Assembly (NCBI GenBank): GCA_013811805.1
Contig: JACCUM010000167.1
Span: 1 to 12,609, forward strand
DNA: 12,609 bases
Direction: 5' to 3'
Origin: Geodermatophilaceae bacterium
Lineage (GTDB): Bacteria > Actinomycetota > Actinomycetes > Mycobacteriales > Geodermatophilaceae
This document shows positions 1 to 10,387 of this stretch, one piece after another. The notes under the pieces are model-generated. The model made no database searches. It was not told where the DNA came from and saw only the letters and a list, made by a program, of their open reading frames with translations. A program made the position numbers and the translations under genes. How positions within the stretch are numbered: the stretch's first letter is position 1; every line of letters begins with the position of its first letter.

Positions 1-588
1 TGACCCCACAGCGGATGGCCCAACGCGGGATCGACGTCGAGGTGCACCCGGCGCGGACCACCGCCGACGGCCTGCTCACTGATTCACCCGATGGGGTGTT
101 CATCAGCAACGGCCCCGGCGACCCGGCAACCGCGGACTACGCCGTCGAGGCGGTGCGCGGCGTCCTGGACGCCGGGGTGCCGCTGTTCGGCATCTGCTTC
201 GGCAACCAGATCCTGGGTCGCGCGCTTGGCCTGTCGACGTACAAGCTCCGGTACGGCCACCACGGCATCAACCTACCGGTGCTCGACCGTGCCACCGGCA
301 AGGTGGAGGTGACCGCGCACAACCACGGCTTTGCCATCCAGGCACCCGATGGCGCCCCTGGTGAGCCGTTCGCGGCCGCTCATGTCCCGGCGCCTTTCCG
401 CACGCCCTACGGTCGCGCCGAGATCAGCCATGTCTGCCTCAACGACGGTGTCGCGGAAGGGCTGAACTGCCTCGAGGTACCAGCCTTTTCGGTGCAATAC
501 CATCCGGAGGCGGCGGCCGGCCCGCACGACGCGGACTACCTGTTCGATCGATTCCTCGAGCTGATCTCCAGACGCGGGAGGCCGGTGC

Positions 589-596
<8 letters not shown>
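1..596 (+). CDS. carA: Carbamoyl-phosphate synthase small subunit, 3' part (glutamine amidotransferase domain)
   Basis: This is the C-terminal half of CarA, cut by the window edge. The frame is open from base 3 (T-P-Q-R-M-A-Q-R) and the true start lies upstream. The subunit hydrolyses glutamine and channels ammonia to CarB for carbamoyl phosphate synthesis, the first step of pyrimidine and arginine synthesis. The visible part is a class I glutamine amidotransferase domain. The oxyanion-loop motif SNGPGDP comes first, then the nucleophile elbow GICFGNQ with its Cys codon at 195-197, and the YHPE motif with catalytic His at 501-503 and Glu at 507-509. The elbow reads FGNQ rather than the LGHQ common in other CarA proteins; I take this as a lineage variant because the triad is intact. 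The TAA stop overlaps the carB ATG by 8 bases, consistent with translational coupling in a pyr operon. Confidence 0.97.
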
Positions 597-3911
<3,315 letters not shown>

Positions 3912-3915
<4 letters not shown>

Positions 3916-4859
3916 GCCGCACCTGGGGAATCACCCAGGCCGTCGACCTCGCCGAAGGACACGGTCAGCTGACCGCCATGATGGCGATCCCGTTGCCCCC
4001 GGTGCCCGCCGGCGCGCGGGCGGGGCCGGTGCAGGTTCGCGCGACGATCCTGCAGGTACGAACAGCAGGCGCCTACCGAGAGTTCACCGTTCATGCACCC
4101 GGCGTCGTGCCGGGCGCCGAACCCGGCCAGTTCGTCACACTGCGAGTGGGCGGCGAGTCCTCGGCGATGCCGTTACGGCGGGCTTTCGCGTTGAGCGGTG
4201 TGGACGGGGATGCGCTCAGTGTGGTCGTCGCCGCGCACGGAGCAGGCACCCGTTGGATCTTCGAACGAGGACCCGGGGATGTCCTCGACCTGATCGGTCC
4301 GCTTGGCCGGCCGTTTCCGCCGCCACCAACGGGGGCGGCGGCGTTGCTTGTCGCGGGCGGGTACGGCGCCGCACCATTCGTCGGGCTGGCTCAACGGCTG
4401 ACCGCGGCCGGTCATCCGGTGGCCGCAGTGTTGGGGTCGGCCACCGCCGACCGGCTCTACGCCGTCCGAGAGTTGGCATCGCTGACCCGGGTCCTCGTCG
4501 TGACCACCGAGGACGGCTCGGCCGGTCGTACCGGGCGGGTCACCGACGCAGCGCCCGAGTTGCTGCCGGGGGCCTCGGTGGTCTATGCCTGCGGCCCGAT
4601 GCCCATGCTGCGCGCGGTGGCTGCCCAAGCCGCTGCCTACGGGCTGACCTGCCATGTGTCGGTCGAGGAAGCGATGGCCTGCGGCATCGGGGTCTGCATG
4701 ACCTGCGTGTTGCCGGTCGTCGGCGTCGATGGAACCTCCCGCTTCCTGCGGTCCTGTGTGGACGGTCCGGTGTTCGACGCCGCGAAGGTCCGCTTCGATG
4801 ACATCGGTCGATTGCCCGACGATCTCCATGGTGCTGCCGCGATGCGAGCGACGCGTTGA
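3912..4859 (+). CDS. pyrK: Dihydroorotate dehydrogenase electron-transfer subunit (class 1B, FAD and 2Fe-2S)
   Basis: PyrK carries electrons from the FMN of PyrD through a 2Fe-2S cluster and FAD to NAD+ in the class 1B dihydroorotate dehydrogenase, a soluble heterotetramer. The product has 315 residues from GTG 3912. A ferredoxin-reductase-type FAD domain shows MPLRRAFALSG (about 87-97) and GPLGRPF. The NAD-binding half shows VAGGYGAAP (148-156) and YACGPMPM (225-232). The C-terminal 2Fe-2S loop has Cys257, Cys262, Cys265 and Cys282 in the C-x4-C-x2-C-x16-C arrangement expected for PyrK, ending in the family motif DGPVFDA. Family members are usually nearer 250-280 residues; about 35 residues before VQVRATILQV have no clear counterpart. 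ATG 3978 is a possible alternative start, but the codons between the two starts are G/C-ending and the GTG has a good ribosome site. Confidence 0.93.
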
Positions 4860-4881
4860 CGTCGGAAAGGAAGCGGCGACC

Positions 4882-4992
4882 GTGAGGCGAGCATCGCAGG
4901 AGTTGGTTGACGGGGCGTTGCGCCAGCGTTGCCTGCGCTGTGAGTCCCGAGGAGCGGAGCCGATTCATGGCCGAAGGCCGTCATGGGTATAG
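4882..4992 (+). CDS. Doubtful 36-codon ORF in the pyrK-pyrD gap
   Basis: A GTG at 4882, preceded by AAGGAAG (4867-4873), opens a 36-codon frame whose TAG stop (4990-4992) overlaps the pyrD start region. The product would be Arg-rich with a CLRC motif. G/C at third positions is only about two thirds, visibly lower than in the neighbouring genes, and rare codons such as AGG and CGA occur, so it is probably not a selected protein. If it is translated, its overlap with the pyrD start could couple translation or open the hairpin there. An interspersed repeat-like spacer is the more likely explanation. Confidence 0.15.
   Translation: MRRASQELVDGALRQRCLRCESRGAEPIHGRRPSWV
4966..4985 (+). promoter_or_regulatory. 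Hairpin enclosing the pyrD start codon
   Basis: CATGGCC (4966-4972) can pair with GGCC (4976-4979) and ATG (4983-4985) around a GAA loop, leaving GTC (4980-4982) as a bulge. The ATG in the 3' arm is the pyrD start, and the only ribosome-site-like sequence (GAAGG, 4973-4977) sits in the loop and stem. The structure could limit pyrD initiation unless ribosomes arrive from upstream. The pairing is read directly from the sequence; the regulatory role is inferred. Confidence 0.4.
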
Positions 4993-5933
4993 ACATGGCG
5001 ACCCGGTTGGGCGGGACACAGATTCCCAGCCCGGTCCTCACCGCCTCCGGTTGTGCTGCGGCCGGCCGGGAGCTGGACCCTTTCCTGGATCTCACCGCGC
5101 TGGGTGCGGTGGTGACCAAGTCGGTCCAGCTGCGCGCCCGGTCTGGCCGCCCTACGCCTCGGATGGCCGAGACGCCGAGCGGAATGCTCAATTCGATTGG
5201 TCTGCAAGGACCAGGCATCGAGGCTTTTCTCTCCGATGACCTGCCCTGGCTAGCTTCGAGGGGCGCCCGGGCGATGGTGAGCATCGCCGGGGGAGCCGTC
5301 GAGGAGTACGCCGAACTCGCGACTCGGCTGCGCGGCGCCCGGGGAATGATCGCGCTCGAGGTGAACATCTCCTGTCCCAACGTCGAGTCCCGCGGCGAGG
5401 TTTTCGCCTGCGATCCTGCTGCGGCCTCCGCGGTGCTCGCTGCGGTCCGCGGAGCCGATCCCGGCGTACCGATCTACGCGAAGCTATCTCCCGATGTCAC
5501 CGATATCGCGTCGGTCGCGCGGGCCTGCGCCGATGGTGGTGCCGACGGGATCTCGGCGATCAACACCCTGCTCGGCCTGGTCATCGACACCGAAACACTG
5601 CGGCCGGTGCTGTCCGCCGTGACCGGAGGTCTGTCCGGACCCGCTATCCGGCCGGTGGCGTTGCGCTGTGTATGGCAGATCCATCGGGCGCTGCCCGAGA
5701 CGCCGATCCTCGGCATGGGCGGGATCACGAACGGCGCTGAGGCCCTCCAGTTCGTCGTGGCCGGGGCGAGCGCGGTGTCGGTGGGCACGGCGGTCTTTGG
5801 AGACCCCAGCGCACCGGAGCGGATCGGTCGTGAGCTGGCTGAACTCTTGGTCCGCAAGGGCTTTGCCCGGCTCAGTGACGCGATCGGGTTCGCGCATCGA
5901 TCAGCCGAGCTGACCGACGCGGCTGGAACGTGA
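4983..5933 (+). CDS. pyrD: Dihydroorotate dehydrogenase catalytic subunit, class 1B
   Basis: This FMN enzyme oxidises dihydroorotate to orotate and works with the PyrK subunit encoded just upstream. The product has 316 residues. TASGCAAAG (20-28), TKS with Lys46, and PSGMLNSIGLQGPG (65-78) are the usual N-terminal FMN/orotate signatures. NISCPN (128-133) places Cys131 as the active-site base; class 1 enzymes use Cys here whereas class 2 enzymes use Ser. Lys167 (AKLSP), the INT motif at 193-195, and MGGITNGAEALQF leading to the phosphate-binding VSVGTAVF segment complete the TIM barrel. There is no N-terminal membrane helix, which also argues against class 2. I chose ATG 4983, with GAAGG 5 bases upstream; ATG 4995 is a possible alternative that would drop four residues. 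It follows pyrK after a 123-base gap and its stop overlaps the pyrF GTG by 4 bases. Confidence 0.96.
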   Translation: MGIDMATRLGGTQIPSPVLTASGCAAAGRELDPFLDLTALGAVVTKSVQLRARSGRPTPRMAETPSGMLNSIGLQGPGIEAFLSDDLPWLASRGARAMVSIAGGAVEEYAELATRLRGARGMIALEVNISCPNVESRGEVFACDPAAASAVLAAVRGADPGVPIYAKLSPDVTDIASVARACADGGADGISAINTLLGLVIDTETLRPVLSAVTGGLSGPAIRPVALRCVWQIHRALPETPILGMGGITNGAEALQFVVAGASAVSVGTAVFGDPSAPERIGRELAELLVRKGFARLSDAIGFAHRSAELTDAAGT

Positions 5934-6790
5934 CAGCGACGTCAGATGAGGCTGGCCGTCCGACGCAGGTGACGTTCGGTATTCGCTTGCGCGAGAGGGT
6001 GTCGCAGCGGGGTCCGTTGTGCGTCGGGATCGACCCCCATCCATCCCTGCTGGAAGCATGGGGCCTGGCCGATGACGCGCGCGGGCTCGACGCCTTCGCC
6101 TCCACGGTGATCGAGGCCTTGGCCGGGCAGGTCGCCGTACTGAAACCGCAGAGCGCCTTCTTCGAGCGGCACGGCAGCTCAGGGATCACGGTCCTCGAGC
6201 GCACCGCCGCGGCTGCTCGAGCCGGCGGTGCCCTCGTCCTGCTGGACGCCAAGCGTGGTGACATCGGTTCGACGATGGCCGCCTACGCGGACTACCTCGA
6301 TCCAGGGCACCCACTGGCGGTTGATGCGATGACTGTCAGTCCGTACCTGGGTTTCGGTTCGCTGGCACCTGCGGTGTCGGCGGCCAAGGCGTACGGCGGT
6401 GGGTTGTTCGTCCTGGCTCGGACCTCGAACCCCGAAGGCGGTGAGGTTCAACTGGCCGGTTCGTCGACCGGGTCTTCGGTTGCCCAGCAGGTCATTGACG
6501 CGGTGGGTGCGCTCAACGCCGACTCGAGGCCGGACGGCTCGGTCGGAGTTGTCATCGGCGCCACGCTGCAGCGCCTCGACGTCGACATCTCCATGTTGGG
6601 CGGCCCGGTGCTCTGTCCTGGTCTCGGCGCGCAGGGCGGGGACCCGGTTCACCTGCGGAGGTTGTTCGGCGGATACGAGGGGGTACTGCTGCCGAGCAGT
6701 TCCCGCGAGATCCTGCGACATGGCCCTGACCTCGACGCCCTGCGATCCGCCGCAGCCGCCATGGCTGAAGCTCTCGGTCCGATTGTCTGA
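5930..6790 (+). CDS. pyrF: Orotidine 5'-phosphate decarboxylase (long, type 2 form)
   Basis: PyrF removes the carboxyl group of OMP to give UMP, the last step of the pathway. The product has 286 residues, matching the longer OMP decarboxylase subgroup found in actinobacteria rather than the roughly 230-residue enterobacterial form. The catalytic signature LLDAKRGDIGST carries Asp106, Lys108 and Asp111, the charged network that drives decarboxylation. Earlier motifs are CVGIDPHPSLL (31-41) and LKPQSAFFE with Lys72, also typical of the subgroup. The C-terminal part has LCPGLGAQGG and LLPSSSREIL, where the phosphate-binding loop is expected. The GTG start at 5930 overlaps the pyrD TGA (GTGA), and no strong ribosome site precedes it, so translation is likely coupled to pyrD. 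It is the last gene of the operon here; pyrE does not follow. Confidence 0.97.
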   Translation: MTATSDEAGRPTQVTFGIRLRERVSQRGPLCVGIDPHPSLLEAWGLADDARGLDAFASTVIEALAGQVAVLKPQSAFFERHGSSGITVLERTAAAARAGGALVLLDAKRGDIGSTMAAYADYLDPGHPLAVDAMTVSPYLGFGSLAPAVSAAKAYGGGLFVLARTSNPEGGEVQLAGSSTGSSVAQQVIDAVGALNADSRPDGSVGVVIGATLQRLDVDISMLGGPVLCPGLGAQGGDPVHLRRLFGGYEGVLLPSSSREILRHGPDLDALRSAAAAMAEALGPIV

Positions 6791-6795
6791 TCACC

Positions 6796-6821
6796 CCGAG
6801 GTCAGCTGCGCCCTACCTCGG
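6796..6821 (+). terminator. Possible terminator hairpin after pyrF
   Basis: CCGAGGT (6796-6802) and ACCTCGG (6815-6821) form a perfect 7-bp stem with a 12-base loop, starting 6 bases after the pyrF stop. There is no T-tract, which is common for actinobacterial stem-loops of uncertain strength. It lies between convergent genes (pyrF and the SixA-like phosphatase), where a terminator would be expected, and could act in both directions. Confidence 0.4.
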
Positions 6822-6880
6822 TGTGGCTGCTCCAGCGGAGGTACGACGCGCGCTTCCTCGCGTTGCTGGGGCTGGTCGGG

Positions 6881-7405
6881 TCATCTGCCGGGGGTAGTCA
6901 CCGTGGTCAGGGTCGCACTCCGAGGAGTCAGTGCCTGCCATGGTTCTTGCAGGGTCAGAACCGCGAGGCAACCGGATGGGAAGGATGACCGGAGCGCAGC
7001 TACGGCGGTCTTGTCGCTTGCCTCCGGATCGGCCAGCTGATCAGCGAGCTCGGGGATCGTGGGTGCGTGTCCGATGACCAGCAGGCTGCGAACTGCCTCC
7101 GGGAACTCGGCCAGCAGATCGAGGACCAGCGCCGGGTCGCCGTCGTAGACGCGTCGGTCGAACCGCACATCGTCGGCTGCGACACCGGCGGCAGCGATGC
7201 CGTTCCAGGTCTGGCGGGTCCGAGTCGCCGTCGAGCACAGGACGATGTCGAAGCTGTGGCCGGCGTCGACCAGCCACCTGCCCATTGCGCCTGCATCGGC
7301 ATGGCCCCGGCCGGACAGTGCGCGTGCCTGGTCACTGGCCGCCTCGTCCTCGGCCTTCGCATGCCGGGCAAGACAGAGCGTCCTGGTTGCAGTCGGATCG
7401 GTCAT
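6881..7405 (-). CDS. SixA-like phosphohistidine phosphatase (histidine phosphatase superfamily)
   Basis: The product has 174 residues from the ATG at 7405. It belongs to the two-His phosphatase superfamily. The phosphate-accepting motif is LARHAKAE with Arg14 and His15. STATRTRQTW (58-67) supplies the second conserved Arg region, and VIGHAPTI places the second catalytic His at 113. Size and the RHAKAE motif match the SixA branch, whose E. coli member removes phosphate from histidine phosphotransfer proteins. Whether this one acts on phosphohistidine proteins or small phosphoesters is not shown. The frame stays open back to 7576, but that would overlap the hydrolase gene, and homology begins just before RTLCLARH, so I chose ATG 7405. 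GGATGGCAGG ends 9 bases before it. It lies 79 bases behind the hydrolase on the same strand, so co-transcription is possible. Confidence 0.85.
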   Translation of the reverse strand: MTDPTATRTLCLARHAKAEDEAASDQARALSGRGHADAGAMGRWLVDAGHSFDIVLCSTATRTRQTWNGIAAAGVAADDVRFDRRVYDGDPALVLDLLAEFPEAVRSLLVIGHAPTIPELADQLADPEASDKTAVAALRSSFPSGCLAVLTLQEPWQALTPRSATLTTVTTPGR

Positions 7406-7484
7406 GCGGACGAGCCTGCCATCCAGTCGGAGCCGAATCGACTGAAGGCCGCCTTGTGCCAAATACTTCGCGTGAAGGCGTGCT

Positions 7485-8369
7485 TCACCCGGATAGCGGC
7501 GGGTGCGGCTGGGCCAGGAAGTCGGCCAATCGCGTCGCGAGTTCCTCGGCTGCGTCCTCGGCGACGTGATGACCACTCTCGATGGGGCCGCCGCTCAGCT
7601 CGGTGGTCCAGGGTTCCCAGATCGCGAGGACGTCTCCGTGGAGGTCGGCCAGGTCGTCGCGGGAGGTCCACAGCACCAACGTCGGGCAGCCGATCCGGCG
7701 GCCGGCCGCGCGGTCGGCCTCATCAGCGGCGCGATCTGGGCCGAGTCCGGCTCGGTAGTCCTCGAGCATGGCGTGCACGGTCGCCGGGTCGTGGATCGCT
7801 CGGCGGTAGTCGGCGTAGTTCTCCTCGCCCATCCGCACCGGGTCCCCGCCGTACCAGGCGTCGGGATCGGCCAGGATCGCCTGCTCGGGCTTGTCGGGTT
7901 GGGCGAAGAAGAACCAGTGCCACCATGCGGCGGCGAAGCGGGCATCCGTCCGGTCGAGCGCTTCGACGATCGGCACGCTGTCCAGGAGGGCGAGGCGGGT
8001 CACCGCGTGCGGTGCATCCAGGGCCAGGCGCATTGCGACATAACTGCCACGGTCGTGCCCGACGACGGCGAACTGCTCGTGACCCAGCTGGCGCATCAGC
8101 CGGAGGATGTCGTTCGCCATCACTCGCTTGGAGTACGGGACATGATCATGCGTCGTGTCCGGCTTGGACGACTGCCCGTAGCCGCGCAGGTCCGGGCAGA
8201 CCACGGCGTGCCCAGCGGAGGCAATTAGGGGCGCGACCCAGTGCCAGGTCGTGTGCGTACGCGGATGGCCGTGCAACAGGACCACCGGCGTGCCCTCGCC
8301 GCCATGACGCACCCGCAGCGTTACGCCGTCGCCGACATCGATCCGGGCTTCGGTGAATCCCTCGAACAT
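7485..8369 (-). CDS. Alpha/beta hydrolase of the haloacetate/fluoroacetate dehalogenase type
   Basis: This 294-residue protein closely resembles bacterial fluoroacetate dehalogenases, which hydrolyse C-halogen bonds of haloacetates through an Asp-His-Asp triad. From recall of the Rhodopseudomonas palustris enzyme RPA1163, the residues map as follows. The nucleophile is Asp106 in GHDRG, the acid is Asp130 in LLDSVP, and the base is His267 in ESGHH. The halide-binding residues are His151, Trp152 (HWFFFAQP) and Tyr205 (EDYRAG). The oxyanion region is LHGHPRTH (32-39). One of the two arginines that grip the substrate carboxylate is kept (Arg107), but the second, at nucleophile +4, is Tyr110. The substrate may therefore differ from haloacetate. 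Epoxide hydrolase or another hydrolase activity is the alternative. ATG 8369 has no strong ribosome site. There is no signal peptide, so it is probably cytosolic. Confidence 0.85.
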   Translation of the reverse strand: MFEGFTEARIDVGDGVTLRVRHGGEGTPVVLLHGHPRTHTTWHWVAPLIASAGHAVVCPDLRGYGQSSKPDTTHDHVPYSKRVMANDILRLMRQLGHEQFAVVGHDRGSYVAMRLALDAPHAVTRLALLDSVPIVEALDRTDARFAAAWWHWFFFAQPDKPEQAILADPDAWYGGDPVRMGEENYADYRRAIHDPATVHAMLEDYRAGLGPDRAADEADRAAGRRIGCPTLVLWTSRDDLADLHGDVLAIWEPWTTELSGGPIESGHHVAEDAAEELATRLADFLAQPHPPLSG

Positions 8370-8442
8370 GAGGTCAGTCTGGCCCAGCTGAGCTTCGTGC
8401 TCATCGACCCGCGTTTAGATCGGATGGGCGCGGTCCACCGTT

Positions 8443-8459
8443 TACGTTGCCTGCCAACG
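8443..8459 (+). promoter_or_regulatory. Possible -10 element and inverted repeat in the hydrolase/small-gene divergent gap
   Basis: TACGTT (8443-8448) fits the TANNNT form of actinobacterial -10 elements and would give the small gene at 8491 a short leader. It overlaps the inverted repeat CGTTG (8445-8449) and CAACG (8455-8459), spaced by 5 bases, which could be an operator between the two divergent genes. No good -35 is seen. Both calls are weak. Confidence 0.22.
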
Positions 8460-8478
8460 GGTATGTGGTGTGGTTACT

Positions 8479-8485
8479 GGAGGGG
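8479..8485 (+). promoter_or_regulatory. Strong Shine-Dalgarno of the 31-codon gene
   Basis: GGAGGGG ends 5 bases before the ATG at 8491. It is among the best ribosome-site matches seen in the window and is the main argument that the short frame behind it is translated. Confidence 0.6.
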
Positions 8486-8490
8486 ATCCC

Positions 8491-8586
8491 ATGTTCTTGT
8501 TCTTCAGCAACCGGCTTGGCTGCTTCGGATCGCTGCTGCTTTCACTGGCCGTCACCGGGGTGCTGTTGCTGATCTTTCTGCGCTGA
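8491..8586 (+). CDS. Small single-pass membrane protein, 31 residues
   Basis: This short frame starts at ATG 8491 behind GGAGGGG and stops at TGA 8584-8586. The product begins MFLFFSNRLGCFGS and continues as an unbroken hydrophobic stretch (LLLSLAVTGVLLLIFL) ending in a single Arg. The N-terminal aromatic cluster, the SNRLGC motif and the roughly 17-residue helix suggest a tiny inner-membrane protein with one transmembrane segment. The SNRLGC motif feels familiar from small actinobacterial hypothetical proteins, but I cannot confirm this. It is the only plus-strand gene within the otherwise minus-strand block: it diverges from the hydrolase and converges on the ABC-F gene. Function unknown. 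Because it is far below usual gene-calling length limits it is likely to be missed. The cysteine is not in a lipobox after a signal peptide, so it is probably not a lipoprotein. Confidence 0.7.
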   Translation: MFLFFSNRLGCFGSLLLSLAVTGVLLLIFLR

Positions 8587-8587
8587 C

Positions 8588-8625
8588 GAAGCGGCCGTCC
8601 CCACCGGAAGGCGCCTGTCCGCTTC
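8588..8625 (+). terminator. Possible bidirectional terminator stem between convergent genes
   Basis: GAAGCGG (8588-8594) pairs with CCGCTTC (8619-8625) over a 24-base GC-rich loop that itself holds the palindrome GGCGCC. It starts 1 base after the small-gene stop and reaches into the ABC-F stop codon (minus strand, 8624-8626), where a shared terminator would lie. The loop is long and no T-tract follows, so support is moderate to weak. Confidence 0.3.
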
Positions 8626-10363
8626 AACGGACTCGGACGACTCGCCCCTCCTCCCAGACCGGCTCCGGGGACTCATAGACCGAACCGTCGGCGCCGTACA
8701 CCAGGAAGCGGTCGAAGCTGCGGGCAAACCATCGGTCGTGAGTCACGGCGATGACCGTGCCCTCGAACGCCTCCAGCCCCTCCTCGAGGGCTTCGGCCGA
8801 CTGCACATCGAGATTGTCGGTCGGCTCGTCCAACAGCAGGAGGGTCGCGCCGGACAGCTCCAGCAGCAGGATCTGGAACCGCGCCTGTTGACCGCCGGAC
8901 AGTGAATCGAAGCGCTGTTCGGCCGCACCGGCCAACTCATACCGGTCTAGCACCCGGGCCGCGCCGTCGCGGGCAAGCCCGCTGCGGTGCTCGTCACCGC
9001 GATGCAGAATCTCCAACAGCGTCCGTCCGGCCAGCTCAGGGTGTTCATGGGTCTGGACGAACCAACCGGGACGTACCCTCGCGCCCAGCCGAGCTATTCC
9101 GTTGTGCCGTACGGTTTCCACAGACACGTCCCCGAGCGGCTGATGTTCGATGTCCGGGTCGCTGCCGCCGGCGGCCAGTAGCCGGAGGAAGTGCGACTTC
9201 CCTGACCCGTTCGAACCGAGCACGGCGACTCGCTCGCCGAACCACACCTCGAGATCGAAGGGTTGCATGAGTCCGGTCAGCTCCAGTCCGGTGCACACGA
9301 CGGCCCTCTTGCCGGTACGCCCTCCGGTGAGTCGCATCCGTACGGTCTGCTCGCGGGGGACCGTCTCCGGCGGACCCGCGTCGGTGAACCGGCGCAGCCG
9401 GGTCTGGGCAGACTGGTATCGGCTGGCCATGTCGGAGTTGTAGGCCGCTTTCTGCTTGTACATCATGACCAGCGCCTTGAGCTTCGCGTGGTCCTCGTCC
9501 CATCGGCGGCGCAGTTCTTCGAGATGTTCGAAGCGCTCAGCGCGAGCCCGGTGATAACTCTCGAAGCCGCCCGGATGCGTCCAGGTCGAGTTCCCCGGCG
9601 TTCGTAGCTCCAGAGTGACGATTCGAGTTGCGGTACGAGCCAAGAGTTCTCGGTCATGGCTGATGAACAGGATGGTCTTGGGGGAGACCCGAAGTCGATC
9701 CTCGAGCCAGCGCTTCCCGGGTACGTCGAGGAAGTTGTCCGGCTCATCGAGCAGCAGCACCTCGTCCGGACCTCGGAGCAACGCCTCCAGGACCACGCGC
9801 TTGCGCTCGCCTCCCGACAGCGTCGACAGCGCACGCCATTTGACCTGCTCGTAGGGCAGTCCGAGTGTGGCCGTCGTGCACTTGTCCCACTCGATCTCGA
9901 GTTCGTACCCGCCGGCGTCACCGAACTCGGCCAGGGCATGGGCGTAGCGCAGCTGTATCGGGTCGTCCTCTCGTTCCATCAGGACCAGTTCGGCTGCATC
10001 GACGCTCGCGGCCGCGGCTCGAACCCGAGGCGGCGCGACCGATAGCAACAAGTCGCGCACCGTCCACGCTTCGCTTCCGGAATCGATGGAATCACCGCGC
10101 TGCTCGCTCGCTGTCGGCTCGACCATCTGGTGCATGTAGGCGAGCCCGCCGCTGCGGCTCACTGCGCCGGCGTGCGGCGTCAGGTCGCCACTGATGATCC
10201 CCAGCAGGGTCGTCTTGCCGGCCCCGTTGGCCCCCACCAACGCGACCCTGGCGCCCTCACCCACCCGGAAGGACACGTCATCGAGCAGTACCCGGCCGTC
10301 GGCCAGTTCGAACCGGATCCCGGACAGATCGACGTGGCCCACGGCCTCAGTGTGCAGACCCAC
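8624..10363 (-). CDS. ABC-F family ATPase (duplicated ATP-binding cassettes, no membrane domain)
   Basis: The 579-residue product has two ABC ATPase domains joined by a charged linker and no transmembrane segment, the layout of ABC-F proteins. These act on ribosomes as translation factors or antibiotic-protection proteins rather than as transporters. Cassette 1 has Walker A GANGAGKT (44-51), signature LSGGERKR (from 182), Walker B with Glu207 and switch His236. Cassette 2 has GSNGSGKS (383-390), LSGGQQARF (from 488), Glu513 and His542. The linker between about 271 and 326 is rich in Arg, Glu and Lys, as expected for the helical hairpin that reaches toward the P-site tRNA. In cassette 1 the usual DEPTN reads DEPDN. 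The start is GTG 10363, without a clear ribosome site; another GTG seven codons in is possible. It follows the LLM oxidoreductase by 24 bases. Resistance versus housekeeping function cannot be decided. Confidence 0.93.
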   Translation of the reverse strand: MGLHTEAVGHVDLSGIRFELADGRVLLDDVSFRVGEGARVALVGANGAGKTTLLGIISGDLTPHAGAVSRSGGLAYMHQMVEPTASEQRGDSIDSGSEAWTVRDLLLSVAPPRVRAAAASVDAAELVLMEREDDPIQLRYAHALAEFGDAGGYELEIEWDKCTTATLGLPYEQVKWRALSTLSGGERKRVVLEALLRGPDEVLLLDEPDNFLDVPGKRWLEDRLRVSPKTILFISHDRELLARTATRIVTLELRTPGNSTWTHPGGFESYHRARAERFEHLEELRRRWDEDHAKLKALVMMYKQKAAYNSDMASRYQSAQTRLRRFTDAGPPETVPREQTVRMRLTGGRTGKRAVVCTGLELTGLMQPFDLEVWFGERVAVLGSNGSGKSHFLRLLAAGGSDPDIEHQPLGDVSVETVRHNGIARLGARVRPGWFVQTHEHPELAGRTLLEILHRGDEHRSGLARDGAARVLDRYELAGAAEQRFDSLSGGQQARFQILLLELSGATLLLLDEPTDNLDVQSAEALEEGLEAFEGTVIAVTHDRWFARSFDRFLVYGADGSVYESPEPVWEEGRVVRVR

Positions 10364-10387
10364 CGAAGAGCCAGTCGAATGAGATTC

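Noticed and set aside
7406..7576. Longer start for the SixA-like phosphatase
   Set aside because: The extension would overlap the hydrolase 3' end, is Arg-rich without homology, and family similarity begins just after ATG 7405.
7067..8356. Long plus-strand open frame (about 429 codons) opposite the phosphatase and hydrolase genes
   Set aside because: It is antisense to two genes with clear catalytic motifs, its translation is Arg/Gly/Ser-rich low complexity, and no family is recognisable. This is a typical high-GC mirror frame.
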